Shown one piece after another: positions 51,921 through 61,190 of a stretch of DNA of 64,000 bases. The first letter of the stretch is position 1. The number at the start of each line of letters is the position of its first letter. The notes under the pieces were generated by a model. That model had not been told where the DNA came from and made no database searches. It worked only from the letters and a program-made list of their open reading frames with translations. The stretch is from Rugamonas brunnea (GTDB taxonomy: Bacteria > Pseudomonadota > Gammaproteobacteria > Burkholderiales > Burkholderiaceae_D). The stretch is taken from the NCBI RefSeq assembly GCF_014042345.1, contig NZ_JACEZT010000011.1:150487-214486 (forward strand), written 5' to 3'. Position numbers and translations under genes: made by a program.

Positions 51921-52727
51921 ATGACCATCTCAACTCCCCACACGTTACACGTCCTCACGGTACCTGCTTTTCAAGACAACTATCTGTGGCTGATACATGA
52001 TGGCACGCATGCCGCCGTGGTCGACCCCGGTGATGCCAAGCCCATCCTGGCGGCGCTGAAGGAAAACGGCCTCAAGCTGACTGCCATTTTACTCACCCAC
52101 CACCACGCTGACCATATCGGGGGCGTGCCTGCATTATTACAGCATTATCCGGTTCCTGTTTTCGGACCGCGCAACGAACGCATCGCCGGTGTCACGCTGC
52201 CGGTGGGCGAAGGCAAGCGCATCGACGTGCCGGGACTGGATTTGCACCTGTCGGTGCTGGATGTGCCGGGCCACACCATGGGCCACATCGCCTACGTGCG
52301 CGAGGCGACGGACGACGAACCGACGTGGTTGTTCTGCGGCGACACCCTGTTCGCCGGCGGTTGCGGCCGCCTGTTCGAGGGCACGCCGGCGCAGATGATC
52401 AGCTCACTTGGCAAGCTGGCCGCCCTGCCCGACGACACCAAGATCTTCTGCGCCCACGAGTACACCCTGTCCAACCTGCGCTTCGCGCGCGTGGTGGACC
52501 CGGACAACGAAGCCCTGCGCGAGCGCGTCGTGGTGGAAACGGACCGGCGCGAGCATGACCTGCCCACCGTGCCGAGCACGCTCGGCGTCGAGAAGGCCAC
52601 CAACCCCTTCCTGCGCTACCGTGACCCGGCCATCGCCGCGCAACTGGTCAAGGCCGACCGCCTGTCGCCGGGCGACACGGCGCTGGCCACGTTCACGGCA
52701 TTGCGCTTGTGGAAGAACGACTTCTGA
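51921..52727 (+). CDS. gloB: Hydroxyacylglutathione hydrolase (glyoxalase II)
   Basis: A 268-residue metallo-beta-lactamase-fold enzyme that hydrolyses S-D-lactoylglutathione. The metal motif THHHADH (59-65) is complete, with further ligands in [29 protein letters not shown] and [13 protein letters not shown]. The C-terminal HAGH region has the basic residues (RYRDPAI) that bind glutathione. It diverges from the methyltransferase gene with 20 nt between starts. Confidence 0.96.
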   Translation: MTISTPHTLHVLTVPAFQDNYLWLIHDGTHAAVVDPGDAKPILAALKENGLKLTAILLTHHHADHIGGVPALLQHYPVPVFGPRNERIAGVTLPVGEGKRIDVPGLDLHLSVLDVPGHTMGHIAYVREATDDEPTWLFCGDTLFAGGCGRLFEGTPAQMISSLGKLAALPDDTKIFCAHEYTLSNLRFARVVDPDNEALRERVVVETDRREHDLPTVPSTLGVEKATNPFLRYRDPAIAAQLVKADRLSPGDTALATFTALRLWKNDF

Positions 52728-52797
52728 GAGCTTGCCGTTAGGAGCAGACTCTCCGCCCTGGCGCCAGGGTCTGCGCCGACCGAACCGGCCGACAAAA

Positions 52798-52831
52798 AAA
52801 GGGCAAGTCCGCACTGGCGGACTTGCCCTTT
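52798..52831. terminator. Bidirectional rho-independent terminator between gloB and aceB
   Basis: A 15-bp perfect stem AAAGGGCAAGTCCGC / GCGGACTTGCCCTTT with loop ACTG. A-run on the left and T-rich tail on the right fit termination of both convergent genes. Confidence 0.92.
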
Positions 52832-52867
52832 GTTTTGATGCCGCCCGGGGGCGGCATGCTGTGAAAC

Positions 52868-54460
52868 TTAGATTTCTTCGTACAGCGGCAGGGTCAGGAA
52901 CTCGGCGAACGATTCGGACGTCGACATTTCCTCGAAGATCTGCGCGGCGCGTGGGTAGGTCGGGCCTTCGCCGCCTGGCGCGTCACGCTGCACTTTGGCC
53001 AGCTCTTCCGGAATCATGGCGCGGACCATCTCGGCCGTGACTTTGCGGCCATCTTCCAGCACACCCTTGGTGGAACGAATCCACTGCCACACTTGCGAGC
53101 GGCTGATTTCGGCCGTGGCGGCGTCTTCCATCAGGTTGTGGATAGGCACGCAACCATTGCCTGCCAGCCAGCTGCCCAGGTAGTGGATACCAACGTTGAT
53201 GTTGTAACGCAGGCCTGCTTCCGTGATCGGCGTTTCTGGCTTGAAGTCCAGCAGTTCGGCGGCCGTGACGTTCACGTCAGGACGCTGCTTCTCGATCTGG
53301 TTAGGCTTGTCGCCCAGCACTTTCTTGAACTCGGCCATGGCCAGGTCCACCAGGCCTGGGTGCGCCACCCAGCCGCCGTCGTAGCCGTCGGTCGCGTCGC
53401 GTGCCTTGTCGTTGCGCACGCCGCCCATCGCCACTTCGTTCTTTTCCGGATCGTTCTTGATCGGGATCAGCGCGGCCATACCGCCGATGGCAGGTGCATT
53501 GCGCTTGTGGCAGGTCTTCAGCAGCAGCAAGGCGTAAGCGCGCATGAACGGCGAGGTCATCGTCACCTTGGCGCGGTCGGCCAGGCAGAAGTCCTTGTCC
53601 AGCTTGAACTTCTTGATGCAGGAGAAGATGTAGTCCCAACGGCCGGCGTTCAGGCCCGAGCTGTGTTCACGCAGTTCGTACAGGATCTCGTCCATCTCGA
53701 ACGCAGCCAGGATGGTTTCGATCAGCACGGTGGCCTTGATGGTGCCTTGCGCCAGGCCCAGTTCGTTCTGGGTCATGACGAAGATGTCGTTCCACAGACG
53801 GGCTTCCAGGTGCGATTCCATCTTCGGCAGGTAGAAGTATGGGCCGGCGCCGCGGGCCAGCTGTTCCTTGGCGTTGTGGAACATGAACAGGGCGAAGTCG
53901 AAGATACCGCCGGAGATGCGCTTGCCGTCAACCAGCACGTGCTTCTCATCCAGGTGCCAGCCGCGTGGACGCACGACCAGGGTGGCGATCTTGTCGTTCA
54001 GCTTGTACGACTTGCCGTTCTGCTCCAGCGAGATGGTGCGGCGCACGGCGTCGAACATGTTGATCTGGCCGGTGATCTGGTTGTCCCAGTTCGGGGTGTT
54101 CGAATCTTCGAAGTCGGTCATGTAGCTGTCGGCGCCCGAGTTGAAGGCGTTGATGACCATCTTGCGCTCGACCGGGCCGGTGATTTCCACGCGGCGGCAT
54201 TCCAGCGCCTTCGGAATCGGGGCGATCTTCCAGTCGCCGTTACGGATGTGGGCCGTCTCTGGCAGGAAGTCAGGACGCTCGCCGGCGTCCAGGCGCTTGG
54301 CGCGCTCAACGCGCACGGCCAGCAGTTCCTGGCGGCGCGACTCGAACGCGCGCGACAGCTTGACCACCAGGGCGAGCGCGTCCGGCGTCAAAATCTGTTC
54401 GTAGCCGGGCTTGATCTCGCCCGTAATTTGCATACCAGCCGGTACGTTGATGGTCGTCAT
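52868..54460 (-). CDS. aceB: Malate synthase A
   Basis: A 530-residue glyoxylate-bypass enzyme that joins glyoxylate and acetyl-CoA to malate. The family signature [17 protein letters not shown] is present at about 265-281, with the acidic [13 protein letters not shown] block and the R in VVRPRGW for glyoxylate binding. Length fits the A isoform. ATG 54460 follows GGAGAGA. A divergent LysR-type gene lies 204 nt away and probably regulates it. No aceA (isocitrate lyase) gene is in the window. Confidence 0.97.
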   Translation of the reverse strand: MTTINVPAGMQITGEIKPGYEQILTPDALALVVKLSRAFESRRQELLAVRVERAKRLDAGERPDFLPETAHIRNGDWKIAPIPKALECRRVEITGPVERKMVINAFNSGADSYMTDFEDSNTPNWDNQITGQINMFDAVRRTISLEQNGKSYKLNDKIATLVVRPRGWHLDEKHVLVDGKRISGGIFDFALFMFHNAKEQLARGAGPYFYLPKMESHLEARLWNDIFVMTQNELGLAQGTIKATVLIETILAAFEMDEILYELREHSSGLNAGRWDYIFSCIKKFKLDKDFCLADRAKVTMTSPFMRAYALLLLKTCHKRNAPAIGGMAALIPIKNDPEKNEVAMGGVRNDKARDATDGYDGGWVAHPGLVDLAMAEFKKVLGDKPNQIEKQRPDVNVTAAELLDFKPETPITEAGLRYNINVGIHYLGSWLAGNGCVPIHNLMEDAATAEISRSQVWQWIRSTKGVLEDGRKVTAEMVRAMIPEELAKVQRDAPGGEGPTYPRAAQIFEEMSTSESFAEFLTLPLYEEI

Positions 54461-54664
54461 GGATGTCTCTCCGTATAAGGTAAAGTGAACTGCTATCCGA
54501 AAGTATAAGCGTTGCTAATCTTGTTGCTAACCGAATCTTTTAGTGTCCAGACTCGGTTACATCACGATCTGTTTTCAAGTATATTCACTATTTAGTTATG
54601 CAAACAAGACTAAAAATCACTTCATCTTTGCGTTTTTCACACAAGTGACGGGCAACAGGCATCC
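54461..54664. promoter_or_regulatory. Divergent aceB/LysR promoter region
   Basis: A 204-nt AT-rich gap with the near-repeat GTTGCTAATC / GTTGCTAACC at about 54512-54533 and dyad-like T-N11-A sites typical of LysR binding. No gene is seen. Confidence 0.5.
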
Positions 54665-55576
54665 ATGGGTCAGTTCAGGCAAATCTCCACCTTCGTCGAA
54701 GTCGTTTCCAAGGGCAGCCTGTCGGCCGCCGCCCGTGCCGAGGGCATCGCGCCGGCCATGATAGGCCGTCGGCTCGATGCATTGGAGGCGCGCCTCGGTG
54801 TGAAGCTTTTACAACGCACGACGCGCAAGCTGGCCCTGACCAACGAAGGCGCCGCCTTTCTTGAAGATTGCCAGCGCATCCTGGCCGAACTGGAGGATGC
54901 GGAATCGGCCGTGGCCGAGCGCAGCGCCCGCGCCAGCGGCCACCTGATGATCTCGGCGCCGGCCGGCTTCGGCCGCCAGCACGTGGCGCCGCTGCTGCCC
55001 TCCTTCCTGGCCGAGCACCGCGACGTGCAATGCACGCTGAACCTGAACGACCGCGTGGTGGACCTGATCGGCGAAGGCGTGGACGTGGCGATCCGCATCG
55101 CCAGCCTGTCGGACTCCAACCTGGTCAGCGTCAAGCTGGCCGACAACGAGCGGGTACTGGTGGCCGCGCCCGCCTATTTAAAACGCTACGGCGAACCGAA
55201 GACGCTGGCCGACCTGTCCAAGCACAACTGCCTGGCCATCAGCAGCGAAGGCAGCCAGCGCGGCTGGACCTTCCGCGACGGCGGCAAGATCGTAACCTTG
55301 AAAGTGACGGGCAATATGGGCTGCAATGACGGCCAGGTGCTGCACGACTGGGCGCTGGCTGGCAAGGGCCTGGCCTGGCGTTCGATGTGGGAAGTGGGCA
55401 GCGAGATCGAGTCGGGCCAGCTGCAGACGGTGCTGGACCAGCATTCAGCGCCGGGCAACGATATCTACGCCGTGTTCGCGCAACGCCGCCACCTGCCGCT
55501 GCGCATCCGCGCCTTCGTGGACTTCCTGCGCCACACCTATGCCCAGCCCGATTATTGGCGCAAGGCATGGAAATAA
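54665..55576 (+). CDS. LysR-family transcriptional regulator
   Basis: A 303-residue LysR protein. The winged HTH covers about 1-60 (VVSKGSLSAAARAEGIAPAMIGRRLDALE, quoted in part), followed by a linker helix and a LysR-substrate domain (about 90-300). It is divergent from malate synthase, the classic arrangement of a LysR regulator and its target, so control of aceB is likely. The effector is unknown. Confidence 0.93.
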   Translation: MGQFRQISTFVEVVSKGSLSAAARAEGIAPAMIGRRLDALEARLGVKLLQRTTRKLALTNEGAAFLEDCQRILAELEDAESAVAERSARASGHLMISAPAGFGRQHVAPLLPSFLAEHRDVQCTLNLNDRVVDLIGEGVDVAIRIASLSDSNLVSVKLADNERVLVAAPAYLKRYGEPKTLADLSKHNCLAISSEGSQRGWTFRDGGKIVTLKVTGNMGCNDGQVLHDWALAGKGLAWRSMWEVGSEIESGQLQTVLDQHSAPGNDIYAVFAQRRHLPLRIRAFVDFLRHTYAQPDYWRKAWK

Positions 55577-55600
55577 TGGCAAAAACAAAAGCTTGAGACG

Positions 55601-55632
55601 AAAAAAAATCCTCGGATACCGAGGATTTCTTT
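55601..55632. terminator. Bidirectional terminator between LysR gene and csp
   Basis: A stem AAATCCTCGG / CCGAGGATTT (55606-55615, 55619-55628) with a 3-nt loop and A and T tracts on either side. It ends both convergent genes. Confidence 0.9.
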
Positions 55633-55652
55633 ATGTCGTTTGACTCAGCGTA

Positions 55653-55856
55653 TTACAGTGGCTGAATGTTCGAAGCTTGCTTGCCCTTAGGGCCAGCGGT
55701 CACTTCAAAAGAAACACGTTGGTTCTCTTGCAGCGACTTGAAGCCGGTCGTCTGAATCGCCGAGAAGTGAGCGAACAGATCTTCGCCGCCTTCGTCAGGG
55801 GTGATAAAGCCGAAACCCTTCGAGTCATTGAACCATTTTACGATACCAGTTGCCAT
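55653..55856 (-). CDS. Cold-shock domain protein (CspA family)
   Basis: A 67-residue RNA-binding protein. RNP1 is [10 protein letters not shown] and RNP2 is DLFAHFSAI (the usual VFVHF is LFAHF). It begins [18 protein letters not shown], typical of CspA paralogues. ATG 55856 has AGGAA upstream. A probable -10 (TATAAT, 55962-55967) implies a leader of about 100 nt, as in cold-shock mRNAs. Confidence 0.95.
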   Translation of the reverse strand: MATGIVKWFNDSKGFGFITPDEGGEDLFAHFSAIQTTGFKSLQENQRVSFEVTAGPKGKQASNIQPL

Positions 55857-56190
55857 TACAATTCCTATTTCAGTTAAGTTGGGCTTGCGCCCGTGATATC
55901 GTTTGAGGCAAGAAAGAAATGACAGACAAACTGCACTACTCTTGAATCTAAACGATGCCGCATTATACCCAATTACAAGAGAAAAGCACGTTTTCGCAAA
56001 AATAAATGCGAGAGGCTGAAAATAGCTGTAAAAACCGACACTTACAGCATTCTGACATGCCTTTTAGCACCGTTTAGCGACCTCAACCTTGCTCTTTTAA
56101 CAGGTAACGATGTCACTATAGCCTGAAAAACAGCGTTAGGTTTGAGATGCGTCAAAAAGAATAGCAAGCGCGCCACACTTGCTGTTCTTC
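55857..56190. other. 334-nt csp leader and intergenic region
   Basis: No gene is seen. The minus-strand TATAAT at 55962-55967 lacks a good -35. The csp leader would include the GGCGCAAGCCC-type hairpin near 55880-55892. The rest toward 56190 is AT-rich spacer after the Hpt gene. Confidence 0.5.
55962..55967 (-). promoter_or_regulatory. Probable -10 of csp
   Basis: A consensus TATAAT on the minus strand 106 nt before the csp ATG. It predicts a long structured leader typical for cold-shock genes. Confidence 0.5.
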
Positions 56191-56544
56191 TTACCACGAC
56201 GGCGCACGCGGATCGCGGGCCGCCCAGCGCAGCAGCGCATCCACCTGGGGCGCCACCACCGGCCACTCGGCCTGCCCGCCCAGCACGGCCCGCAACTGCT
56301 GCTCGACGACGCGGCAATACTGGCCCAGCGTGCCATAGCCGAAGGTGCCGGCGGAACCGGCCACCCCATGCAGCAGCTCATGCAGAACGTGCAAGTGGTC
56401 CGGGCTGGGACCGGCCGGCCCGTCGGCGCGGCAGGCGGCCAGCGCGGCCGTGATCTTGTCCAGCGTGACGGGGACGGTGGCGGCGAACTTGTCGCTCAGC
56501 GCCTGCATGCGCGCATGGAATTCCTGGTCGCTCAGTGTGGCCAT
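56191..56544 (-). CDS. Single-domain histidine phosphotransfer (Hpt) protein
   Basis: A 117-residue Hpt protein. The phospho-acceptor is His59 in LLHGVAGSAGTFGYG, matching the family H-x3-GSAG motif. Such proteins shuttle phosphate between receivers. No kinase or receiver gene is adjacent, so the partners are elsewhere, possibly the hybrid kinase at 4254-5738. ATG 56544 starts MATLSDQEF. It lies 10 nt after upp on the same strand. Confidence 0.87.
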   Translation of the reverse strand: MATLSDQEFHARMQALSDKFAATVPVTLDKITAALAACRADGPAGPSPDHLHVLHELLHGVAGSAGTFGYGTLGQYCRVVEQQLRAVLGGQAEWPVVAPQVDALLRWAARDPRAPSW

Positions 56545-56554
56545 GGCGCGTCCG

Positions 56555-57208
56555 TCAGCCCTTGGTGCCGAAGATGCGATCACCCGCGTCGCCCAGGCCC
56601 GGCACGATGTAGGCATGGTCGTTCAGGTGCGAGTCCAGCGCGGCGCAATAGATCTTCACGCCCGGATGGGCGTTCTGGAACACGGTGATGCCTTCCGGCG
56701 CGGCCACCAGGGCCAGGAAGATGATCTGCTCGTCCTTCACGCCGCGCGACTTGAGCACGTCCACCGCGTGCACGGCCGAATTGCCGGTCGCCACCATCGG
56801 ATCGCACAGGATGAAGGTGCGCTCGGCCAGGTCGGGCAGGCGCACCAGGTATTCCACCGGCTGATGGGTTTCCGGATCGCGGTAGACGCCGATGTGGCCC
56901 ACGCGGGCCGACGGGATCAGGTTCAGCAGGCCGTCGCTCATGCCGATGCCGGCGCGCAGCACGGGCACGATGGCCAGCTTCTTGCCGGCGATCACGGGCG
57001 CGTCCAGCGTCATCAGCGGGGTTTCGATGGTGCGGGTGGTCAGCGGCAGGTCGCGCGTGATCTCATAGCCCATCAACAGCGTGATTTCCTTCAGCAGCTC
57101 GCGGAACGTGCGGGTGGACGTGTCCTTGGCCCGCATGTGGCTCAGTTTGTGCTGGATCAGGGGATGGTTGGTGATGTAGAGGTTGGGAAAACGCGGATCT
57201 TGTTTCAT
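56555..57208 (-). CDS. upp: Uracil phosphoribosyltransferase
   Basis: A 217-residue pyrimidine-salvage enzyme that makes UMP from uracil and PRPP. The PRPP loop is [18 protein letters not shown], and the uracil-binding C-terminal [16 protein letters not shown] is conserved. It is followed at 10 nt by the Hpt gene, an unusual neighbour. The 155-nt region upstream has no clear operator. Confidence 0.96.
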   Translation of the reverse strand: MKQDPRFPNLYITNHPLIQHKLSHMRAKDTSTRTFRELLKEITLLMGYEITRDLPLTTRTIETPLMTLDAPVIAGKKLAIVPVLRAGIGMSDGLLNLIPSARVGHIGVYRDPETHQPVEYLVRLPDLAERTFILCDPMVATGNSAVHAVDVLKSRGVKDEQIIFLALVAAPEGITVFQNAHPGVKIYCAALDSHLNDHAYIVPGLGDAGDRIFGTKG

Positions 57209-57363
57209 CGTGATGAGCTCGCAGTGTCAGGACGGCGCCGCCACTCCCAGGGGTACGGGACGGGGCGCGTTGCCGTTTTATCGGTGGTCAGCCGCACGGG
57301 GGTAAGCCGCATTATCCCAGCCCGCACGCCGCGATGGAACTGTTTCACGAAAATTAATTCAGA

Positions 57364-59049
57364 TCATGCCGGCTCCACCAGTGCCCGCGCCAGGATGGCG
57401 GCGCAATCGACGCCGTCCGGCAGGTGGCCGAAGGCGCCGGCCACGCCCTGCGCCAGGCGCGAGGCGACGAACGCCTGCGACACGTACGCCGGCGCGTGGC
57501 GCAGCAGCAGCCCGGCCTGCACCGCCAGCACGATGCGTTCGGCCAGCCGGCGCGCGCCGTATTCGTCCGTCTGCGGCTGGCTAAGGTCGGCCAGCAGCGC
57601 GCCGGTGTAGCGCGCGTAGTCGGGATGGGCGTCGCCGGCCAGCGCCAGTTCGGCCGCCAGCGCGTCGCGCGCGGCCGGCGTCTTGCCCAGCGCGCGCAGC
57701 AAGTCCAGGCACATGACGTTGCCCGAGCCTTCCCAGATCGAATTGACGGGCAGTTCGCGGTACAGCCGCGCCAGCGGGCTGTCTTCCACGTAGCCGCTGC
57801 CGCCGATCACTTCCATCGCTTCGGCGCCGAAAGCCGGACCGCGCTTGCAGATCCAGTATTTGCCGGCCGGCGTAAGCACGCGCGCCAGCAGCGCCTGGGC
57901 CGGCTCGGCGCTCTCGTCGTAGCAGCGCGCCAGGCGCAGCGCAAACGCGGTGGCCGCCTCCGATTCCAGCGCCAGGTCGGCCAGTACATTCTGCATCAGC
58001 GGCTGCTCGGACAGCGCCTTGCCGAACGCGTGGCGGCGGCGCGCGTGGTGCAGCGCATGGGTCAGCGCGGCGCGCATGGTGCCGGCGCTGCCCAGCACGC
58101 AGTCGAGCCGGGTATGGCTGCCCATCTCCAGGATGGTGGGGATGCCGCGTCCCAGCTTGCCCACCAGCCAGCCGTAGGCGCCCGTGAATTCCACTTCCGA
58201 CGAGGCGTTGGAGCGGTTGCCCAGCTTGTCCTTCAGGCGCTGCACACGGATGGCGTTGCGCTGGCCGTTGGGCAAAAAGCGCGGCACAAAGAAGCAGCTC
58301 AGGCCGGCACTGCCCTGCGCCTCGGTCTGCGCCAGGATCAGGTGGGCGTCGCTCTGGGGCGCCGAGAAGAACCATTTGTGGCCGACGATGCGCCACGCGT
58401 CCTCGCCATCGTCGCCGAACAGGCGCCGGCCTTCGTCGGGCGACAGCGCCTCGGCCATCGTGGTATTGGCCCGCACGTCGGAGCCGCCCTGCTTTTCCGT
58501 CATGCCCATGCCGACCAGCGCGCCGCGCTTCTGTTCAACCGGCAGCGAACGCGGATCATATTCGCGCGACAAGATCTTGGGCAGCCACCGGGCGGCGATC
58601 CGGGGCGCCTGGCGCAAGGCCGGCACCGAGGCGTAGGTCATCGTCACCGGGCATTGGGAACCGTTCTCAAGCTGGCCAAACAGCATGTAGCGGGCCGCCC
58701 GCGCCACTTGTGCGCCCGCGCCCTGCTCCTCCCACGGCGATGCGTGGGCGCCGTTTTCAATCAGCAGCGCCATCAGGCTGTGCCAGGACGGGTGGAATTC
58801 CACTTCATCGATGCGGTGGCCCCCGCGGTCGAAATTGTGCAGGCGCGGCGTGTGCAGATTGGCCAGCCGGGCCAGGTCCAGCACCTCGGCGCGGCCCAGG
58901 CGCTCGCCCAGCGCACGCAGCGACGCAGCCTGGCTGGCGCCGCCCTCCCGTTCCAGCGCTTCCCGCAAGGCGGGATCGCAGGCAAACAGGTTGACGTTCT
59001 CGAACGGCGGGACCGTGTTGCTGACGGCGTGGGTATCGAAGGCATTCAT
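57364..59049 (-). CDS. aidB: Acyl-CoA dehydrogenase family protein, AidB-like
   Basis: A 561-residue flavoprotein of the isovaleryl-CoA dehydrogenase/AidB group. Its N-terminus (THAVSNTVPPFENVNLFACD) resembles E. coli AidB, and it has the extended C-terminal domain typical of AidB. It contains the FAD loop MTEKQGGSDVRANTT and the base region GGSGYVEDSPLARLYRE. E. coli AidB binds DNA and protects against alkylation. ATG 59049 follows GGAG; starts at 59052 and 59061 are possible. Two inverted repeats lie upstream. Confidence 0.92.
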   Translation of the reverse strand: MNAFDTHAVSNTVPPFENVNLFACDPALREALEREGGASQAASLRALGERLGRAEVLDLARLANLHTPRLHNFDRGGHRIDEVEFHPSWHSLMALLIENGAHASPWEEQGAGAQVARAARYMLFGQLENGSQCPVTMTYASVPALRQAPRIAARWLPKILSREYDPRSLPVEQKRGALVGMGMTEKQGGSDVRANTTMAEALSPDEGRRLFGDDGEDAWRIVGHKWFFSAPQSDAHLILAQTEAQGSAGLSCFFVPRFLPNGQRNAIRVQRLKDKLGNRSNASSEVEFTGAYGWLVGKLGRGIPTILEMGSHTRLDCVLGSAGTMRAALTHALHHARRRHAFGKALSEQPLMQNVLADLALESEAATAFALRLARCYDESAEPAQALLARVLTPAGKYWICKRGPAFGAEAMEVIGGSGYVEDSPLARLYRELPVNSIWEGSGNVMCLDLLRALGKTPAARDALAAELALAGDAHPDYARYTGALLADLSQPQTDEYGARRLAERIVLAVQAGLLLRHAPAYVSQAFVASRLAQGVAGAFGHLPDGVDCAAILARALVEPA

Positions 59050-59124
59050 CATTGACTCCATAAGCGGAAAGTGTCCAGGGCCGGGGTGGCGATGCTGACA
59101 GCCTAATCGAGAATTTTTTCATAA

Positions 59125-59140
59125 TCAAGCAAATGCTTGA
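59125..59140. promoter_or_regulatory. Inverted repeat upstream of aidB
   Basis: TCAAGCAAATGCTTGA has 7-bp perfect arms around AA. It lies 75 nt before the aidB start. The size suits a TetR- or MerR-type operator; identity is inference. Confidence 0.45.
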
Positions 59141-59201
59141 ATATGGCGCGACGTCCACCTGTTGCCTTGATTTTAGACAAGCGTGGCCCGGCCGCAAATA
59201 C

Positions 59202-59215
59202 CGAGCAATTGCTCG
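59202..59215. promoter_or_regulatory. 14-bp perfect palindrome
   Basis: CGAGCAATTGCTCG is self-complementary throughout. It lies 152 nt upstream of aidB. It shares GCAA/TTGC with the neighbouring inverted repeat, so the two may bind related proteins. Confidence 0.4.
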
Positions 59216-59456
59216 TCAAGTAGACGGAAATTCAAGAAATATTCCGCCGTTTCCCCTCTGGCGCCTGATTTTTCTGCAGAACTGGCGCGATTTCATCAAA
59301 ACATGCGCAGATGTTGTCTTTTTTCATGTAAATCCATTCCCATCAGTGATACATTTCGTTCTGGTTTTGCAAGTCAGCCGTGCCGCAGCCCTGATGGACC
59401 GCCACCAAACGTTGTAAAATTTGTTACGCGACAAAATGAGAGATTAGATCGTTACA

Positions 59457-61190
59457 ATGCTTTCCAGTTCCCCATCCCTGCCTCAGCGCGATTCGCGGCA
59501 TGAATTAGATCACCTCATGGAAGAGGCAGGCGATGTTGTCTTCAGACTCAACCAGCCAGGCCAGCTGCTGTTCGCCAGCAAGCGCGCCGTGGCCCTGCTC
59601 GCCAGCCCCCATGACTTGCACGGCGACCTGCTGACGGCCCACGTGGCGGCCGCCGACCAGCCGGCGCTCAAGGCGGCGTTGGCCGAGGTACTGCAATCGC
59701 TCGCGCCCAGCCTGGTCGAAGTGCGCCTGAAGACCCCGGAACATGAAGTGTGGTTCGAACTGCGCGTATCGTGCTTCCTCAATCTGGAACAGGCGCCGGA
59801 ATTCCTCGTGGTGGGCCGCGACATGTCGGTCCAGCACGCGACCGAGGAGCGCCTGCGCCACATGGCCACCCACGACGGCCTGACGGAACTGCCCAACCGC
59901 CTGCTGCTGTCGGACCGCATCCGGATGGTGATCGCCAACGCACGCCGCTCCGGCCAGGGCTTCGCCGTGGCCACAGTGGGTCTCGACGGTTTCAAGAAAG
60001 TCAACGATGGCCTCGGCCACCCGGTCGGCGACGCCGTGCTGCGCATGGCCGCCGCGCGCCTGCGCAAGACGCTGCGCGACAGCGACACCCTGGCCCGCGT
60101 GGGCGGCGACGAATTCGTGGCCGTACTGCCCGGCACCAGCACGGAAGCGCAGATCAAGCTGGTCACGGGGCGCCTGATCGCCACCCTGCAATCGCCGTTC
60201 GAAGTCGACAGCCACACCATCTATGTGGGCGCCTCGGTCGGCGTGTCGGTCTACCCCCACCATGCCGAGGATGAAGTGCGGCTGGTGGCGCTGGCCGACG
60301 CCGCCATGTCGCGCGCCAAGGAAACCGGCAAGGCCCGCTGCGTGGTCTACAGCCCCAAGCACAGCGGCCCGCCCGAACACGATATTTCGCTGGAAGCGGC
60401 CATGTTCCAGGCCGTGCGCGAAGGCGAGTTCCTGCTCTATTACCAGCCCATCGTGGACGCGCGCACGCGCGAGATCCAGGGCTTCGAGACCCTGATGCGC
60501 TGGAAGCACCCCACGCTGGGCATGGTGCCGCCGGCGCGCTTCATTCCGATCGCCGAGACCAATGGCCTGATCAACCTGCTCGGCGCGTGGGCGCTGAAGG
60601 CGGCCAGCGTGCAGCTCAAACAGTTCGAAGAAGTGTGCAAGCGGCGCCTGTACATCTCCGTTAATATCAGCCCGCGCCAATTCCGCAACGACAAATTCCT
60701 TGACGTGCTCGATGACGCGCTCGCATTCTCTGGCTTATCTGGTGAGCAATTGGTTCTAGAAATTACAGAAGGCACCCTGATGGTCGATCCGGTCCATGCC
60801 GAGACCATCCTGTCGAAAATGGCGCTGCGCAAGGCGCGCATCGCGATCGACGATTTCGGCACCGGCTATTCGTCGCTGGCTTACCTCAAGCGCTTCCCCA
60901 TCTCCGTGCTCAAGATCGACCGCACCTTCATCCGCGACCTGCCCGGTTCACAGAAGGACGGCGCCATCTGCAACGCCGTACTGGACCTGGCCAAGCACCT
61001 GGACCTGTCGGTGGTGGCAGAAGGGGTGGAGACGGAAGAACAGCTGCGCTACCTCGATGACCGCGGCTGCCAGTACATCCAGGGCTACCTGACGGGCAAA
61101 CCCATGCCGGCCAATGTGGCGATGACGGCGCTCAAGGAGAGCACCTACGCCAACCTGCTGCCGGAAGAACTGCGCCAGGTGCACCAATGA
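59457..61190 (+). CDS. PAS-GGDEF-EAL cyclic di-GMP enzyme
   Basis: A 577-residue protein without membrane helices. A PAS domain (about 15-130) precedes a GGDEF domain with intact GGDEF (216-220) and an RxxD inhibitory site (207-210), then an EAL domain. In EAL, the motif is ETL (GFETLMRW); the other catalytic parts ISVNISPRQF, EITEGTL, DDFGTGYSSL and AEGVETEEQL are present. Both synthase and phosphodiesterase activity are possible. It overlaps the HDOD gene by 4 nt. Confidence 0.93.
   Translation: MLSSSPSLPQRDSRHELDHLMEEAGDVVFRLNQPGQLLFASKRAVALLASPHDLHGDLLTAHVAAADQPALKAALAEVLQSLAPSLVEVRLKTPEHEVWFELRVSCFLNLEQAPEFLVVGRDMSVQHATEERLRHMATHDGLTELPNRLLLSDRIRMVIANARRSGQGFAVATVGLDGFKKVNDGLGHPVGDAVLRMAAARLRKTLRDSDTLARVGGDEFVAVLPGTSTEAQIKLVTGRLIATLQSPFEVDSHTIYVGASVGVSVYPHHAEDEVRLVALADAAMSRAKETGKARCVVYSPKHSGPPEHDISLEAAMFQAVREGEFLLYYQPIVDARTREIQGFETLMRWKHPTLGMVPPARFIPIAETNGLINLLGAWALKAASVQLKQFEEVCKRRLYISVNISPRQFRNDKFLDVLDDALAFSGLSGEQLVLEITEGTLMVDPVHAETILSKMALRKARIAIDDFGTGYSSLAYLKRFPISVLKIDRTFIRDLPGSQKDGAICNAVLDLAKHLDLSVVAEGVETEEQLRYLDDRGCQYIQGYLTGKPMPANVAMTALKESTYANLLPEELRQVHQ

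Larger units (their letters stand above)
59050..59456. other. 407-nt divergent aidB / GGDEF-EAL intergenic region
   Basis: No gene is seen. It holds the inverted repeat at 59125-59140 and the 14-bp palindrome at 59202-59215 on the aidB side, and AT-rich DNA toward the GGDEF-EAL gene. Confidence 0.6.

Noticed and set aside
55857..56190. Riboswitch or thermosensor upstream of csp
   Set aside because: Only a possible hairpin and -10 are visible; no known RNA family was recognised by eye.
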